Assembly (NCBI RefSeq): GCF_030852425.1
Contig: NZ_NSDM01000005.1
Coordinates: forward strand, 403,829-467,828
DNA: 64,000 nucleotides
Reading direction: 5' to 3'
Origin: Saccharothrix longispora
GTDB taxonomy: Bacteria; Actinomycetota; Actinomycetes; Mycobacteriales; Pseudonocardiaceae
Every line of letters starts with the position of its first letter. The stretch's first letter is position 1. Shown here piece by piece: positions 45,986-55,537 of this stretch. The notes under the pieces are model-generated. The model made no database searches, was not told the DNA's origin, and saw nothing but the letters and a program-made list of their open reading frames with translations. The position numbers and the translations under genes were made by a program.

Positions 45986-46567
45986 GTGGCGAAGCAGCGG
46001 CTCTCGAAACAGGACTGGCTCACCGCGGCGCTCACGGCCCTGGCCGAAGGCGGGGTGGCGGCCGTGGCCGTCGAGCCACTCGCCCAACGGCTCGGCGTGA
46101 CACGCGGCAGCTTCTACTGGCACTTCGCCGACCGGAACTCCCTGCTGCACGAGGCGCTGGAGTGGTGGGAGCAGGAGGGCACCGAGGCCGTCATCGAGCG
46201 GGTCGACGGCATCGCCGAACCCCGGCAGCGGCTGCGGGCGCTGTTCCGCATCGCGATCACCGAGGACCCGACGAACGGCCTGGAGCCCGCGCTCGTGGCA
46301 CACGCCGACGACGCGGCGGTGGCACCCGTGCTGAACCGCGTCACCCGACGCCGCGTCGCCTTCCTCGCCGACGTGTACGTCGAACTCGGCCTTCCCGCCG
46401 GGGAGGCCAGGTACCGAGCCCTGTCCGCGTACGCGGCGTACGTCGGCTGGATGCAACTCCGGCGGGCCACGCCCACGGCAGTGCCGGAAATCGCCGGCGA
46501 CCCCGACGCGCTCACCCACCTCGTGGAACACCACGTGTTGCCGTCCCCGGCCACCACAACGCCCTGA
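45986..46567 (+). CDS. TetR-family transcriptional regulator
   Basis: From GTG 45986 (GGAG immediately upstream) the protein has 193 residues. The N-terminal HTH is complete (LAQRLGVTRGSFYWHFADR at about residues 31-49), followed by a helical ligand-binding domain of usual size. The gene most probably represses itself and the divergent DUF3995 gene through the palindrome just upstream. Ligand unknown. Confidence 0.9.
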   Translation: MAKQRLSKQDWLTAALTALAEGGVAAVAVEPLAQRLGVTRGSFYWHFADRNSLLHEALEWWEQEGTEAVIERVDGIAEPRQRLRALFRIAITEDPTNGLEPALVAHADDAAVAPVLNRVTRRRVAFLADVYVELGLPAGEARYRALSAYAAYVGWMQLRRATPTAVPEIAGDPDALTHLVEHHVLPSPATTTP

Positions 46568-47269
46568 TCGCGTGCGCCGCTCGAAAGTCATCGCCGTCCG
46601 TGCCGTCAGCACCGCTGCGCAGCGACACGGCGGAAGACGCCGAACCGCTCGTGCCGCGCCCACGGCCGGTTCGGCTCCCTCGCCGACGCCCCCTTGCTGC
46701 GACGGGTTCTTCCGTCCTACGACCACGAGCACCGTCGTTCCGGGATCGGACGCGCACCCCCGGGTCGACGCACCTCGGCACCGCCGGACAGATCCGCGAT
46801 CAACGCCAGACCGTCCTCGACCGCACCCACGCCCCACACCCCGAGCGCTTCGCCCCGCGGGCACAACGTGCCCCACGTGACGTGACGACTACCGGGCGGA
46901 GTCCCCGAAGTGCCTCCCGGCACGAGAGTGGAACCACGCCGGTACCACACCAGGCGTTCTCGACTGCCTGACCGACGGGCACGGGCCCTGCGACGTCGGC
47001 CCAGGCCACAGTCCTGCTCCTCCGACTTCGACACCCCACGGGGCGAGCGGTTCGTGGCTGCCCGTGGACTCCACGATGCCGCGGGGAATCCGGGAGGCAG
47101 GCGCTGGACCGCACCGCGCCCACGCCGCCGAATACCCCCACCCGTCGCGGTGCCACCGGCCGCACACGCGAGCGTTCGTCTTGTTCCGCATGGAAAATCC
47201 GGGGCCCCGACAACGACGCGCCGGCACTCGGTAGGTTCCCGCCGGAAGTGGTGGCGAACGGGAGGTCCG
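46568..47269. other. No confident gene
   Basis: A minus-strand run near 46760-46870 (HVTWGTLCPRGEALGVWGVG) has natural composition but no start or match; other frames look non-coding. The promoter of the TPR-CHAT gene is probably near 47190-47260. Confidence 0.35.
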
Positions 47270-50200
47270 GTGCGGGAACAGCTGGTCGAGTCGATCCTCG
47301 CGCGGTTCGAGGAGGTCCGCCGCACGGGTGACTACGCCCCGGTTCTGGCGGAGGACGCACTGGACGAGGCGGACTCGCTCCTGCTGCGGGTCTCCGGACC
47401 GGCGTCGACGCCCGACTTGCCCGTCGACGTGGTCGCGCTGACGGTGATCGGACAGCTCCACCTGTTCCGGCACCACGCGCGGCAGAAGATGGAGGACCTG
47501 CAGGACGCTCTGCTGTTCCTGGGCGAGGTGCACCGGGTCGCACCCGACGCGTTGTCGGAGCAGATACGCGAGATCTTCGACGACATGCCGGAGATCGCCG
47601 AGCCGGAAGACCACGTGTTCGGGTACAGCGGCGACGCGGACGCCTACACCGAGCAGGGCGACGCGCTGCTCGGCTGGTACGAGGAGCACGGCGACGTGGA
47701 AGCGCTGGAGGCGGCCGTCCGGGTCTACCGCGCCGCCGTCGAGGCCACCGACCCGCCGGGGAACGCCCGCTGCCTGCGTGACCTGCACGCGGCCCTCGTC
47801 GAGCTGTCCCAGGTGACCGGGGGTCCCGAGGCGGCTCGGGAGGCCACTGTCGTGGCGCGTGCCCTCACCGCGGCGGGTGCGGACGAGGCGTCTTCCGCCG
47901 AGGGTGGGGCCACCGACCTCGCGAACCTCAGCGGCACGCTCCGGGTCGAGTTCACCAGGACCGGGGACGAGGCGGTGATCGACGAATCGATCAGCGTCGC
48001 GCGTGCCGCCGTCGAGGCCGCCCGGGACGACGAGGAGCGCGGGCTCGCCCTGACCAACCTGTCCGCGTCCCTGGAGGCCCGGTACGAACAGCTCAACGAC
48101 CTGGAGGCACTGCGCGAGTCGGTCGACGTCGGTCGGACCGCCATCGCGGCAGACCCGAGCGTGATCCCCGCCATCGCCAACCAGGCCGTCTTCCTGAGGG
48201 AGTTGTTCATACGCACCAAGGACGCCGCCCTGCTCGACGAGTCGCTGGCCGCGCACGCGCGGGTCCTGCGCGCGACGCCGGACACCCACCCCTCCTTGAA
48301 CTCCCGGCTCGTGAACGCCGCGAACACCCTGCGCGTGGTGCACCGGTGGACCGAAGACCCCTCCCCCGTCCTGGCCGCCGTCGAAGTGCTGGAGGACGGC
48401 GGCCGGGAGGAGATCGGGCCGGGTGAGGTCGCCACGCTCGCCGAGGCGCTGGTGGACCTGGCCGAGCGGACCGGTGACGAGGACATCCTCCACGAGGGGA
48501 TCGCGACCTGCCGGGCCGTCCTCGCCGAGCTGGCCGACGACGATCCGTCGCGTGCCGGCCTCCTGTACTCGCTCTCCGTCGCGCTCCACCACCTGACGGG
48601 GCACAACGACGATCCGCACGTCCTGCGCGAAGCGGCCGACACCGCACGGGAAGCGGCCGCCGCCGCCGGGGATGACGTCGAGCTCGCCCGACGGGTGACC
48701 CACCTCGGGTTCGTGTTGCGCCACGCGTTCGACGCGACCGGTGAAGACGCCCTGCTCGCCGAGGCGCTGGTCGCCTTGACCCGTGCCTTGGCGCTGACCA
48801 CGCCGGACGTCGTCGAGCGGGTCCTCGGCGACCGCGAGGCGGCCGTCGAGGCGGTGGTCGAGGACGACCGCGTGATGCAGCTGTGGATGCTGGAGCGGGC
48901 CGCGATCTGGGCCGTGCCGACCGTGCGCGGCATGCCCCGCGCCGAGCTCCTGCGCCACGCGGGCGACATGGGCGGGAACGCGCGCGCGGTGGCGCTCGAA
49001 CTCGCGCGGGAGTTCGTGGCGGCACTCGACGAGGTGCTGGGATCGGGGTTCTCCGCGACCGAGCGGTCGGACCTGATCACCGCCCTGCGGGAGCGCGTGA
49101 CCGCGTTCCACGACACCCGCGACGCCGACGAGGTGCTCGTCGGCGAAGCGCTCGACGAGGTGGTCGACCTGCTGTGCGCGGTTCCGGACCCGCTCGACGA
49201 CGAGGCGGTCACGCAGGCGGCCGGATTGCTGCTGTGGTCGAGGTTCGCCGCGCGCGGCACGCCCGAGGGCGGCTCTGAGCTGATGGTCGCCCTCGACCTG
49301 CTCGCGCCCCTGTACCTGATGGGCGGTCGGGCGCACGTGCCGGAGCTGATCGCCGAGCGGTTCGACGAAGCCCCGCCCGCGGCACCGGACAGCGCCGCGA
49401 CCCTCGGGAAGCTCGGACGCGCCCAGTACCGCGACGCCGACACCGATCCGGACGCCCTGGACCGGGCCGTCCGGTTGTTGCGGCGGGCGGTCGACCTCAC
49501 GGGGCACGGGCACGCCGAGCTCCCGCTCCTGCGCACGAACCTCGGCACGGCGCTGACGGCGAGGTTCGACCGCGACGGCGACCAGGACGACCTCGACGAG
49601 GCCGTCGAGGAGTGCGAGGCCGCGGTCCGGGACGCCCCGCCCGACGCCCCGGTCCGGGCGGTGTGCCTGTCCAACCTGGGCATCGCCCTGTTGACCCGGG
49701 CCCGGCGACTGGGCAGTCGGCGGGACCTGGACGACGCCATCGCGGCCTGCCAGGCCGCGGTCGACGGGTGGCCGGACCACCCCGACGTCGAGGCGATGAG
49801 GACCAACCTCGACACGACGCGGAGCGCCCTGGCGGACCTCCTCGCCCACGAGGCCGGGTTGAGCGACCGGATCGACACGACGTCCGACGCGGCGGAACTG
49901 GCCGACCTGCTGTGGAACCGGTTCCTGCGCACCGGTGACCCGGCGGACCTGGACCGGGCCGTGCGCGTGCGGCAGGACGCCCTCCACGCGGGCGAGTCGC
50001 CGACCGAGCACCTGACGGGCCTGTGCGACCTGCTCCGGGTCCGGTTCATCCACTTCGGACGGTCCGAGGACCTGACCGCGTCCATCGCGGCGGGACGGGC
50101 CGCGATCGAGGCGACGCCCCACGGGGATGCGGACCTCGCCTGGTGCAGGTCCGCACTGGCCAACGCCCTGTCCCAGCGGTACCAGACCGGTGGCGCGCCC

Positions 50201-52570
50201 GAAGACCTGGACGAGGCCGTCCGGTACAACCGCGAAGCGGTGGCGTCGGACACCGAGTCCTCGCCCACCTACCTGTCGAACCTCTGCACCTCCCTCCGCC
50301 TGCTGTTCGAGCACACCGACCGGGTCGAGCACGTCGACGAGGCGGTCGAAGTCGGGCGGGCCGCCGTCGAGGCCGCGCCGAAGGGCACCCCGCTCCTCGG
50401 CATCTACCTGGGCAACCTCGGCGGGGCGCTGGTGGCCCGGTTCCGCCGCACGAGCGGCCAGGCCGACCTGGACGAGGCGATCGACGCGCTGCGCCGAGCC
50501 GTGTCGGCCATGCCGGCGGCGAGCCCCGAGCGCGGCATGGCGCTGGCCAACCTCGCCGCCGCGCTGCACACCCGCTTCGAGTCCCGGCGGGACAGCGCCG
50601 ACCTGGACGAGGCGGTCGACACCGGCCGACGGGCCGTCGAGGCGACCCCGCCCGACCACACCAGCCGCGCGCTGCGCCTGTCGAACCTCGCGGCCGCCCT
50701 GGAAACCCGGTCCGGCCTCGGCGACGCCCCCGCGGACCTCGACGAGGCGCTCGAGGCGTGCCGGGAGGCCGTGCGGGCCCTGGCTCCCGGCGATCCGCGA
50801 CGCGCGTCGGCGTTGCTGAACCTCACCACGGGGTTGCTGCACCTGCACGACCGGACCGGACGACAGGACGCCCTCGACACCGCGGTCGACGTCGCCCGCG
50901 ACGCCCTGGGGGCACTCCCGGTCGACCACCCGGACCGGCCACGCCACCTGCTGTCCCTGGGCCTGGTGCTCCACCGGCGCGACACCCTGACGGGCACGGA
51001 CCCACGAGCCGCGCTCGCAGCGTTCCGGGAGGCGGTCTCGATCGAGCTGGGCGCACCGCGCGTCCGCGCCTCGGCCGCCGCGCACTGGGCGCGGCTGGCG
51101 GCGTCCGACGGGCGGTGGACGGAGGCCGCCGAGGCGTACGGGACGGCGATCGACCTGATGGGGCGGACCGTGTCGCGCGCCCTGACCCGACGCGACCGCG
51201 AGGCGTTGATCGACGGCATGGCGAGGCTCGGCGCGGACGCCGCCGCGTGCTGCGTGCGCGCCGGGTCGCCGACGCGGGCGGTCGAGCTGTTCGAGCAGGG
51301 GCGCGGCCTGCTGCTCGGGCACGCGCTGGACAGCCGCACCGACCTCACCGCGCTCGCCGAGCGCCACCCGCCGTTCGCGGCGACGTTCACCGAGCTGTGC
51401 GCGGCGTTCGAGGACCCCGACGCGGACGTCGCGGCGCGTCGCGGGCTGGCCGCGCGGTACGACCGGTTGCTCGCCGACATCCGGGCGCTGCCCGGTTTCG
51501 ACGCGTTCCTGCGCCCGCCGACCGCGCGCGACCTCGCCCCCGCCGAGGGGCACGCCGTGGCGATCGCGGTGTCCGACTTCGGGTCGTGCGCGCTGATCCT
51601 GTCCGCCGCGGGCGAGGTGACGCCCGTGCCGCTGCCCGCGCTCACCCCCCGGGCCGTCGCGCAGGAGGTGCTGGACTTCCTCGACGCGGTCGAGGACACC
51701 CGGTCCGAGCGGGCCCGGACCAGGGCCGCCGCGCTCGACCGGGTGATGCGCACGTTGGAGTGGACCTGGGACGTGCTGGCCGAGCCGGTGCTCGACCACC
51801 TGGGCACCCCCGGGCGGGTGTGGTGGTGCCCGTCCGGCCTGCTGTCGCTGCTGCCGCTGCACGCGGCGGGCCACCACGGCACGGGGTCGCTCAGCGTCGT
51901 GGACCGGGTCGTGTGCTCGACGACGCCGACCCTCCGGGCGTTGGCCCACTCACGGCGCGGCACCGACCCTGCCCGACCGCGCGCCGACCGCGCCCTGGTC
52001 GTGGCGATGCCGCGCACGCCGGGCCACGACGTGCCGCTGCCCGGCGCCGAGAGGGAGGCGGTGGTGGTGCGCACCCACCTGCCCGGCCCGGTCGACGTGG
52101 TCAGCGGTACCGCGGCGACCCGCGACGCCGTCCTGGCCGCCCTGCCGAAGGCCCGGGTCGCGCACTTCGCATGCCACGGCGACAGCGACCTGACCGACCC
52201 CTCGCGGAGCCTGCTGCTGCTGGCCGACCACCACAGCCGCCCCCTCACCGTGCTCGACCTCGCGCACCTGCGCCTGGACGCCGACCTGGCGTTCCTGTCC
52301 GCGTGCTCCACGGCCCGCCCCGGCGGGCGGCTGGCGGACGAGGTGCTCCACCTGGCGTCGGCGTTCCAGTTGGCGGGGTACCGGCACGTGATCGGCACCC
52401 TGTGGCCGATCGGCGACCAACCCGCCGTGGACTTCGCGGAACTGGTCTACCCGGCGATCGCGACGGGCGGCGACATCGCGACCGCCGTGCACACCGCGAC
52501 CCGCACCCTGCGCGACCGCCACCCCGACAACCCGCTGGTGTGGGCGTCCCACGTCCACGTCGGCGCGTGA
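47270..52570 (+). CDS. Giant TPR-CHAT protein (caspase-like protease)
   Basis: GTG 47270 follows GGGAGG and gives 1766 residues. After a helical N-terminal section (about 1-130) come around nineteen TPR-like repeats with units such as DLDEAVDTGRRAVEATP at a period near 45-50 residues (about 145-1400). The end (about 1480-1766) is a CHAT domain, a caspase-fold peptidase, with catalytic His1636 in HFACHGDSD and Cys1679 in FLSACSTARPGG. TPR-CHAT proteins cleave partner proteins when the TPR array senses a trigger, and are used in immunity or cell-death circuits in multicellular bacteria. No target gene is obvious here. It ends one base before the stop of a convergent Mrr-like nuclease gene. Confidence 0.9.
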   Translation: MREQLVESILARFEEVRRTGDYAPVLAEDALDEADSLLLRVSGPASTPDLPVDVVALTVIGQLHLFRHHARQKMEDLQDALLFLGEVHRVAPDALSEQIREIFDDMPEIAEPEDHVFGYSGDADAYTEQGDALLGWYEEHGDVEALEAAVRVYRAAVEATDPPGNARCLRDLHAALVELSQVTGGPEAAREATVVARALTAAGADEASSAEGGATDLANLSGTLRVEFTRTGDEAVIDESISVARAAVEAARDDEERGLALTNLSASLEARYEQLNDLEALRESVDVGRTAIAADPSVIPAIANQAVFLRELFIRTKDAALLDESLAAHARVLRATPDTHPSLNSRLVNAANTLRVVHRWTEDPSPVLAAVEVLEDGGREEIGPGEVATLAEALVDLAERTGDEDILHEGIATCRAVLAELADDDPSRAGLLYSLSVALHHLTGHNDDPHVLREAADTAREAAAAAGDDVELARRVTHLGFVLRHAFDATGEDALLAEALVALTRALALTTPDVVERVLGDREAAVEAVVEDDRVMQLWMLERAAIWAVPTVRGMPRAELLRHAGDMGGNARAVALELAREFVAALDEVLGSGFSATERSDLITALRERVTAFHDTRDADEVLVGEALDEVVDLLCAVPDPLDDEAVTQAAGLLLWSRFAARGTPEGGSELMVALDLLAPLYLMGGRAHVPELIAERFDEAPPAAPDSAATLGKLGRAQYRDADTDPDALDRAVRLLRRAVDLTGHGHAELPLLRTNLGTALTARFDRDGDQDDLDEAVEECEAAVRDAPPDAPVRAVCLSNLGIALLTRARRLGSRRDLDDAIAACQAAVDGWPDHPDVEAMRTNLDTTRSALADLLAHEAGLSDRIDTTSDAAELADLLWNRFLRTGDPADLDRAVRVRQDALHAGESPTEHLTGLCDLLRVRFIHFGRSEDLTASIAAGRAAIEATPHGDADLAWCRSALANALSQRYQTGGAPEDLDEAVRYNREAVASDTESSPTYLSNLCTSLRLLFEHTDRVEHVDEAVEVGRAAVEAAPKGTPLLGIYLGNLGGALVARFRRTSGQADLDEAIDALRRAVSAMPAASPERGMALANLAAALHTRFESRRDSADLDEAVDTGRRAVEATPPDHTSRALRLSNLAAALETRSGLGDAPADLDEALEACREAVRALAPGDPRRASALLNLTTGLLHLHDRTGRQDALDTAVDVARDALGALPVDHPDRPRHLLSLGLVLHRRDTLTGTDPRAALAAFREAVSIELGAPRVRASAAAHWARLAASDGRWTEAAEAYGTAIDLMGRTVSRALTRRDREALIDGMARLGADAAACCVRAGSPTRAVELFEQGRGLLLGHALDSRTDLTALAERHPPFAATFTELCAAFEDPDADVAARRGLAARYDRLLADIRALPGFDAFLRPPTARDLAPAEGHAVAIAVSDFGSCALILSAAGEVTPVPLPALTPRAVAQEVLDFLDAVEDTRSERARTRAAALDRVMRTLEWTWDVLAEPVLDHLGTPGRVWWCPSGLLSLLPLHAAGHHGTGSLSVVDRVVCSTTPTLRALAHSRRGTDPARPRADRALVVAMPRTPGHDVPLPGAEREAVVVRTHLPGPVDVVSGTAATRDAVLAALPKARVAHFACHGDSDLTDPSRSLLLLADHHSRPLTVLDLAHLRLDADLAFLSACSTARPGGRLADEVLHLASAFQLAGYRHVIGTLWPIGDQPAVDFAELVYPAIATGGDIATAVHTATRTLRDRHPDNPLVWASHVHVGA

Positions 52571-52571
52571 G

Positions 52572-53132
52572 TCAGACCCGCGGCCGGCCCAGCAGGAACT
52601 CCGCGACGCACTCCGGGTAGTCCTCGTCGTCGGCCGCCAGCACCATCCCCCGCACGCCCGCCCCACCGTGGTAGCAGGCCACGAGGGCGGGCCGTGCGGC
52701 GCCGGCCGTGTCCCGGGTGGTGAAGACGAACCGCCCTTCGGCGGCGGTGACGAGCGCGATCCCGTGGGTCCTGGCGAACTCGACGGCTCCTGCCTGGAAC
52801 GCCGAGGTCGCCACCAGCACCCCCTTGTGCGCGCCCACGCTCTGCACCTTCTGCCGCAGCACCTGCACCAACTCCCGCTTGATCGGGTTCCGGTGCGCCT
52901 TCGCCTCGACCACCACCAGGAAGTCCATCCCGGCGAACCGGTACCGCACGGTCGCGTCGAAGTCGTAGGTCCCGTCCACCCCGGCGATCTTCTCGTGCAG
53001 GCTCACCACCAGCCCTTCGACCTGGGACTCCGCAGCGCCCAACAACTGCCCCGCGACGAACTGCTCGAACTCCCCGGGAGTGATCCCCGGGTTCGGGTAC
53101 CGCCCCACCACCTGCTCGTCCTGCACCACCAC
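52572..53132 (-). CDS. Mrr-like restriction endonuclease-fold protein
   Basis: The 186-residue protein has a PD-(D/E)xK-type core: Asp in YDFDATVRYRF, then VVVEAKAHRNPI with the ExK pair, and a following Gln-rich helix (LVQVLRQKVQSVGAHKGV), as in type IV Mrr-like nucleases. The GTG start is within a GTG triplet run, so the exact start is uncertain. It is convergent with the TPR-CHAT gene with a 1-base gap between stops, so co-regulation is not shown, though the pair could be a defence locus. Confidence 0.8.
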   Translation of the reverse strand: MVVQDEQVVGRYPNPGITPGEFEQFVAGQLLGAAESQVEGLVVSLHEKIAGVDGTYDFDATVRYRFAGMDFLVVVEAKAHRNPIKRELVQVLRQKVQSVGAHKGVLVATSAFQAGAVEFARTHGIALVTAAEGRFVFTTRDTAGAARPALVACYHGGAGVRGMVLAADDEDYPECVAEFLLGRPRV

Positions 53133-53765
53133 GCCACGTTACCGCGCGAGGTGACGGTGTTGATCACTCCTGGGACTGCGAACGGGTCCGTCAAGGGAGA
53201 GCAGAACGAGCGTCCTCGAGCAGGAACCCACAGGCCCGACCCCGGGTGCGGGATCGCGGTTGTCGAGCAACCGCGACTCCTCCCGGACGAACGACCACCG
53301 GGGACAGCGCAACCGGTCGTCGGCGTTGTCCGAGCGCGTACCCATCGCGACATCCTCTCAAGCCGAGGCACACGAGCAGGTGAAACGTGTTGTCGTTGTG
53401 CTGTTCTTCCAACCGAGCGCCCATGCGGAGCGAATCCCGGAGACCGGCCGTCTGTTTGTCCGCACTGAAGTTATTGATCCAGGAGAGCGATTACGGCATG
53501 TCCCCGCGATGCCAGGCGACCTCGACCCCCTGCTCAACGACCCGAGGCCCCCGACGTCGGCGCGGGCGGAGTCCCTGCTCCGACTTCCGACACCCACGGA
53601 TGCCGCGCACTCGGCTCCCTGTTCGCCGACTACCGCCCGGTGTCCAGCGCCGCAGCCCCGGTCACGATCCTGGACGCCGCGCGCGCAACGGCGACTGGCG
53701 GGTCGCGCCATCGGTCAGGACGCCGCGGCCTCGGACGGGGACTTCGGCGATCGCGGGTTCCTGCG
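53133..53765. other. No confident gene
   Basis: A plus-strand run ARNGDWRVAPSVRTP near 53690 hints at a leucine-rich-variant repeat fragment, but frames break. No other support. Confidence 0.3.
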
Positions 53766-53850
53766 ATGACCCACCGCATCAACCCCGAGGAGATGGACGC
53801 CCACGCCAAGAAGTCGGAGGACGTGGGACAGCGGGTGAACACGGCGCTGG
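53766..53850 (+). pseudogene. N-terminal stub of a WXG100/ESX-type protein
   Basis: ATG 53766 begins THRINPEEMDAHAKKSEDVG and QRVNTALGAA, the helical start of ESX/WXG100-like secreted proteins in actinomycetes. The frame then becomes nonsense, so only about 28 residues remain. Confidence 0.45.
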
Positions 53851-54114
53851 GCGCGGCCACCAGTACGCGGTGGCGTGGTTCGACGCGGCATGACGACCGA
53901 CTGCGCCGCTCCGACCGGCCCACCCGGGCGCGGCCTGTGCCGCTCGAAAGTCATCGTCGCCGGTAGAGCGACTACTGGCGGTGTGGGGAGCCGCGCCCGG
54001 ACGAGCACGTCCCTGCTGTACAAGGTGCACCGGGAGCTCGGCGTCCCTCGCCGACGACTCGCGGGCCCGGTCCGCTCCGAGCCCGCGGACCGGGCCTGGT
54101 CCACCGCACTGTCC

Positions 54115-54235
54115 GGGCCGGCGGACCGTCACCGATGGCGGGAAGCCTTCCCCGTCGCACCGGGCACCCTGCTCACCTGGCACCGCACACTCGTGGCCCG
54201 CACTACTCGCCCGGGAGAACCCGCGATGGCACCAC
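54115..54235 (+). mobile_element. Remnant of an integrase-core (IS481/IS3-like) transposase
   Basis: The segment RHRWREAFPVAPGTLLTWHRTLVAR matches the N-terminal part of integrase-catalytic transposases (pattern LPR-RW--FFVTP-TLL-WHR-LV-R). The catalytic DDE domain is absent. The rest of 53851-54477 shows no gene. Confidence 0.55.
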
Positions 54236-54477
54236 CGACGAACCAGGGCGAGATGGCCAGGCTCGACCACCGCGTCACCCACTCGACGAGCCGGCGGACC
54301 CTGCACGGCGCGTCGTCGACCCGGCACCACGCCGGCATGGCCCGACTTGGCGGCAGTCCCCACCACCCAACCCGCTTGGTGGTCGAAGCGCTGCGGACCC
54401 GCGAGAACCGCGAGGTCGTCAACGAGCGACGGACCGGTACCGCCCCCCGCACGGGAACCGCATCGATCGCCCCACCG

Positions 54478-55521
54478 TCACCGCGTCACGAGGCGGCCTG
54501 CGCCATCGGGGACGTCGACGGCGGCAGGTGGCGCCGGGGCCCGGTTCCACCGCATGCGCGACCACGGCAGGGACATGTCGTCGGTTCCATCGATCTGGTG
54601 CGGTCGCAGTTCGTCCACGGGCGTGGCCTGCCGGTGCCGGGAGTAGGCGGCCTCGACGTAGCGGTGCCCGGTGTCGGGGGCGAGGAACAGCACGTGCCGG
54701 TCGGGCTGCACGCGCTGCTCCCACCGTGCCGTGAGGTAGGCCGCGCCGGCCGAGAGCCCGGCGAAGACGGCGTGGTCGCGCAGCAGCGCGACGCTGCCGG
54801 CGAGCGCGGCGTCGAAGCCGACCCAGTGCAGGGTGTCGTAGAGGGTGTGGTCGACGTTGGCGAACGGGATCGAGCTGCCGATGCCGGCGATGATGATGTC
54901 GGGGTCGCGCACGTGCTCGCTGCCGAAGGTGATGCTGTCGAAGGGCTGGACACCGATCAGCTCGGTGTCGGGATCGGTTTCGCGCAGGTAGCGGGCGAGG
55001 GCGCCGGTCGAGGCTCCGGTGCCCACACCGCCGACCAGGGCGAGCGGTGACGCGCCCAGCTCGCGGCGGACGAGGTCGGCGATCGGCCGGTAGCCGAGGT
55101 AGTGGACCTCGTCGTGGTACTGCCGCATCCAGTGGTGGCGCGGGTTGTCGCGCAGGATCTCCCGCACGCGGGCGACCCGTCGGTTCTGGTCGAGCTTGAG
55201 GCTCGGGGTGGCCGGCATCGGCTCCACGGTGGCGCCCAACACCTCCAGTTGGACGCGCAGGGTGGCGTCGACGGTGGTGGAGGCGACGATGTGGCACTTG
55301 AGGCCGTAGCGGTGACAGGCCAGGGCGAGGGCGTGCGCGTAGATGCCGCTGGAGCTGTCGACGAGGGTGTCGCCCCTCGCGATGGCGCCCCGGTCGAGCA
55401 GGTGGCGCACCGCGGTGAGCGCCGAGGCGACTTTCATGGTCTCGAAGCGCAGGCAGGTGGTGCGTTCGTCCAGGCGCAGCACCGCGGGACGGCTGAGCGC
55501 GTCGGTGATGTGGTCGTCCAC
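54478..55521 (-). CDS. SbnA-like PLP-dependent synthase (cysteine-synthase fold)
   Basis: The 347-residue protein is a fold-type II PLP enzyme: Lys30 in CLRFETMKVASAL is the likely cofactor lysine, SSSGIYAHALALA is the substrate/Asn-loop equivalent, GGVGTGASTGALARYL the phosphate loop, and SSIPFANVDHTLYD the region near the pyridine ring. It resembles SbnA, which makes the diaminopropionate precursor in staphyloferrin B, and actinomycete cysteine-synthase-like enzymes in metallophore paths, more than CysK. No SbnB-like partner is present. It is the last gene of the metal-uptake operon, 16 bases after the DUF364 gene. Confidence 0.8.
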   Translation of the reverse strand: MDDHITDALSRPAVLRLDERTTCLRFETMKVASALTAVRHLLDRGAIARGDTLVDSSSGIYAHALALACHRYGLKCHIVASTTVDATLRVQLEVLGATVEPMPATPSLKLDQNRRVARVREILRDNPRHHWMRQYHDEVHYLGYRPIADLVRRELGASPLALVGGVGTGASTGALARYLRETDPDTELIGVQPFDSITFGSEHVRDPDIIIAGIGSSIPFANVDHTLYDTLHWVGFDAALAGSVALLRDHAVFAGLSAGAAYLTARWEQRVQPDRHVLFLAPDTGHRYVEAAYSRHRQATPVDELRPHQIDGTDDMSLPWSRMRWNRAPAPPAAVDVPDGAGRLVTR

Positions 55522-55537
55522 GTCGTACCTCGGTCCG

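Noticed and set aside
46889..51949. A 1686-codon open frame on the minus strand opposite the TPR-CHAT gene
   Set aside because: It is Arg/Gly/Val/Gln-rich without domains; the plus strand has clear TPR and CHAT motifs. It is a mirror effect of high GC3.
47270..53132. A CRISPR-linked protease (type III-E-like) reading of TPR-CHAT
   Set aside because: There is no repeat-spacer array and no Cas gene in the window.
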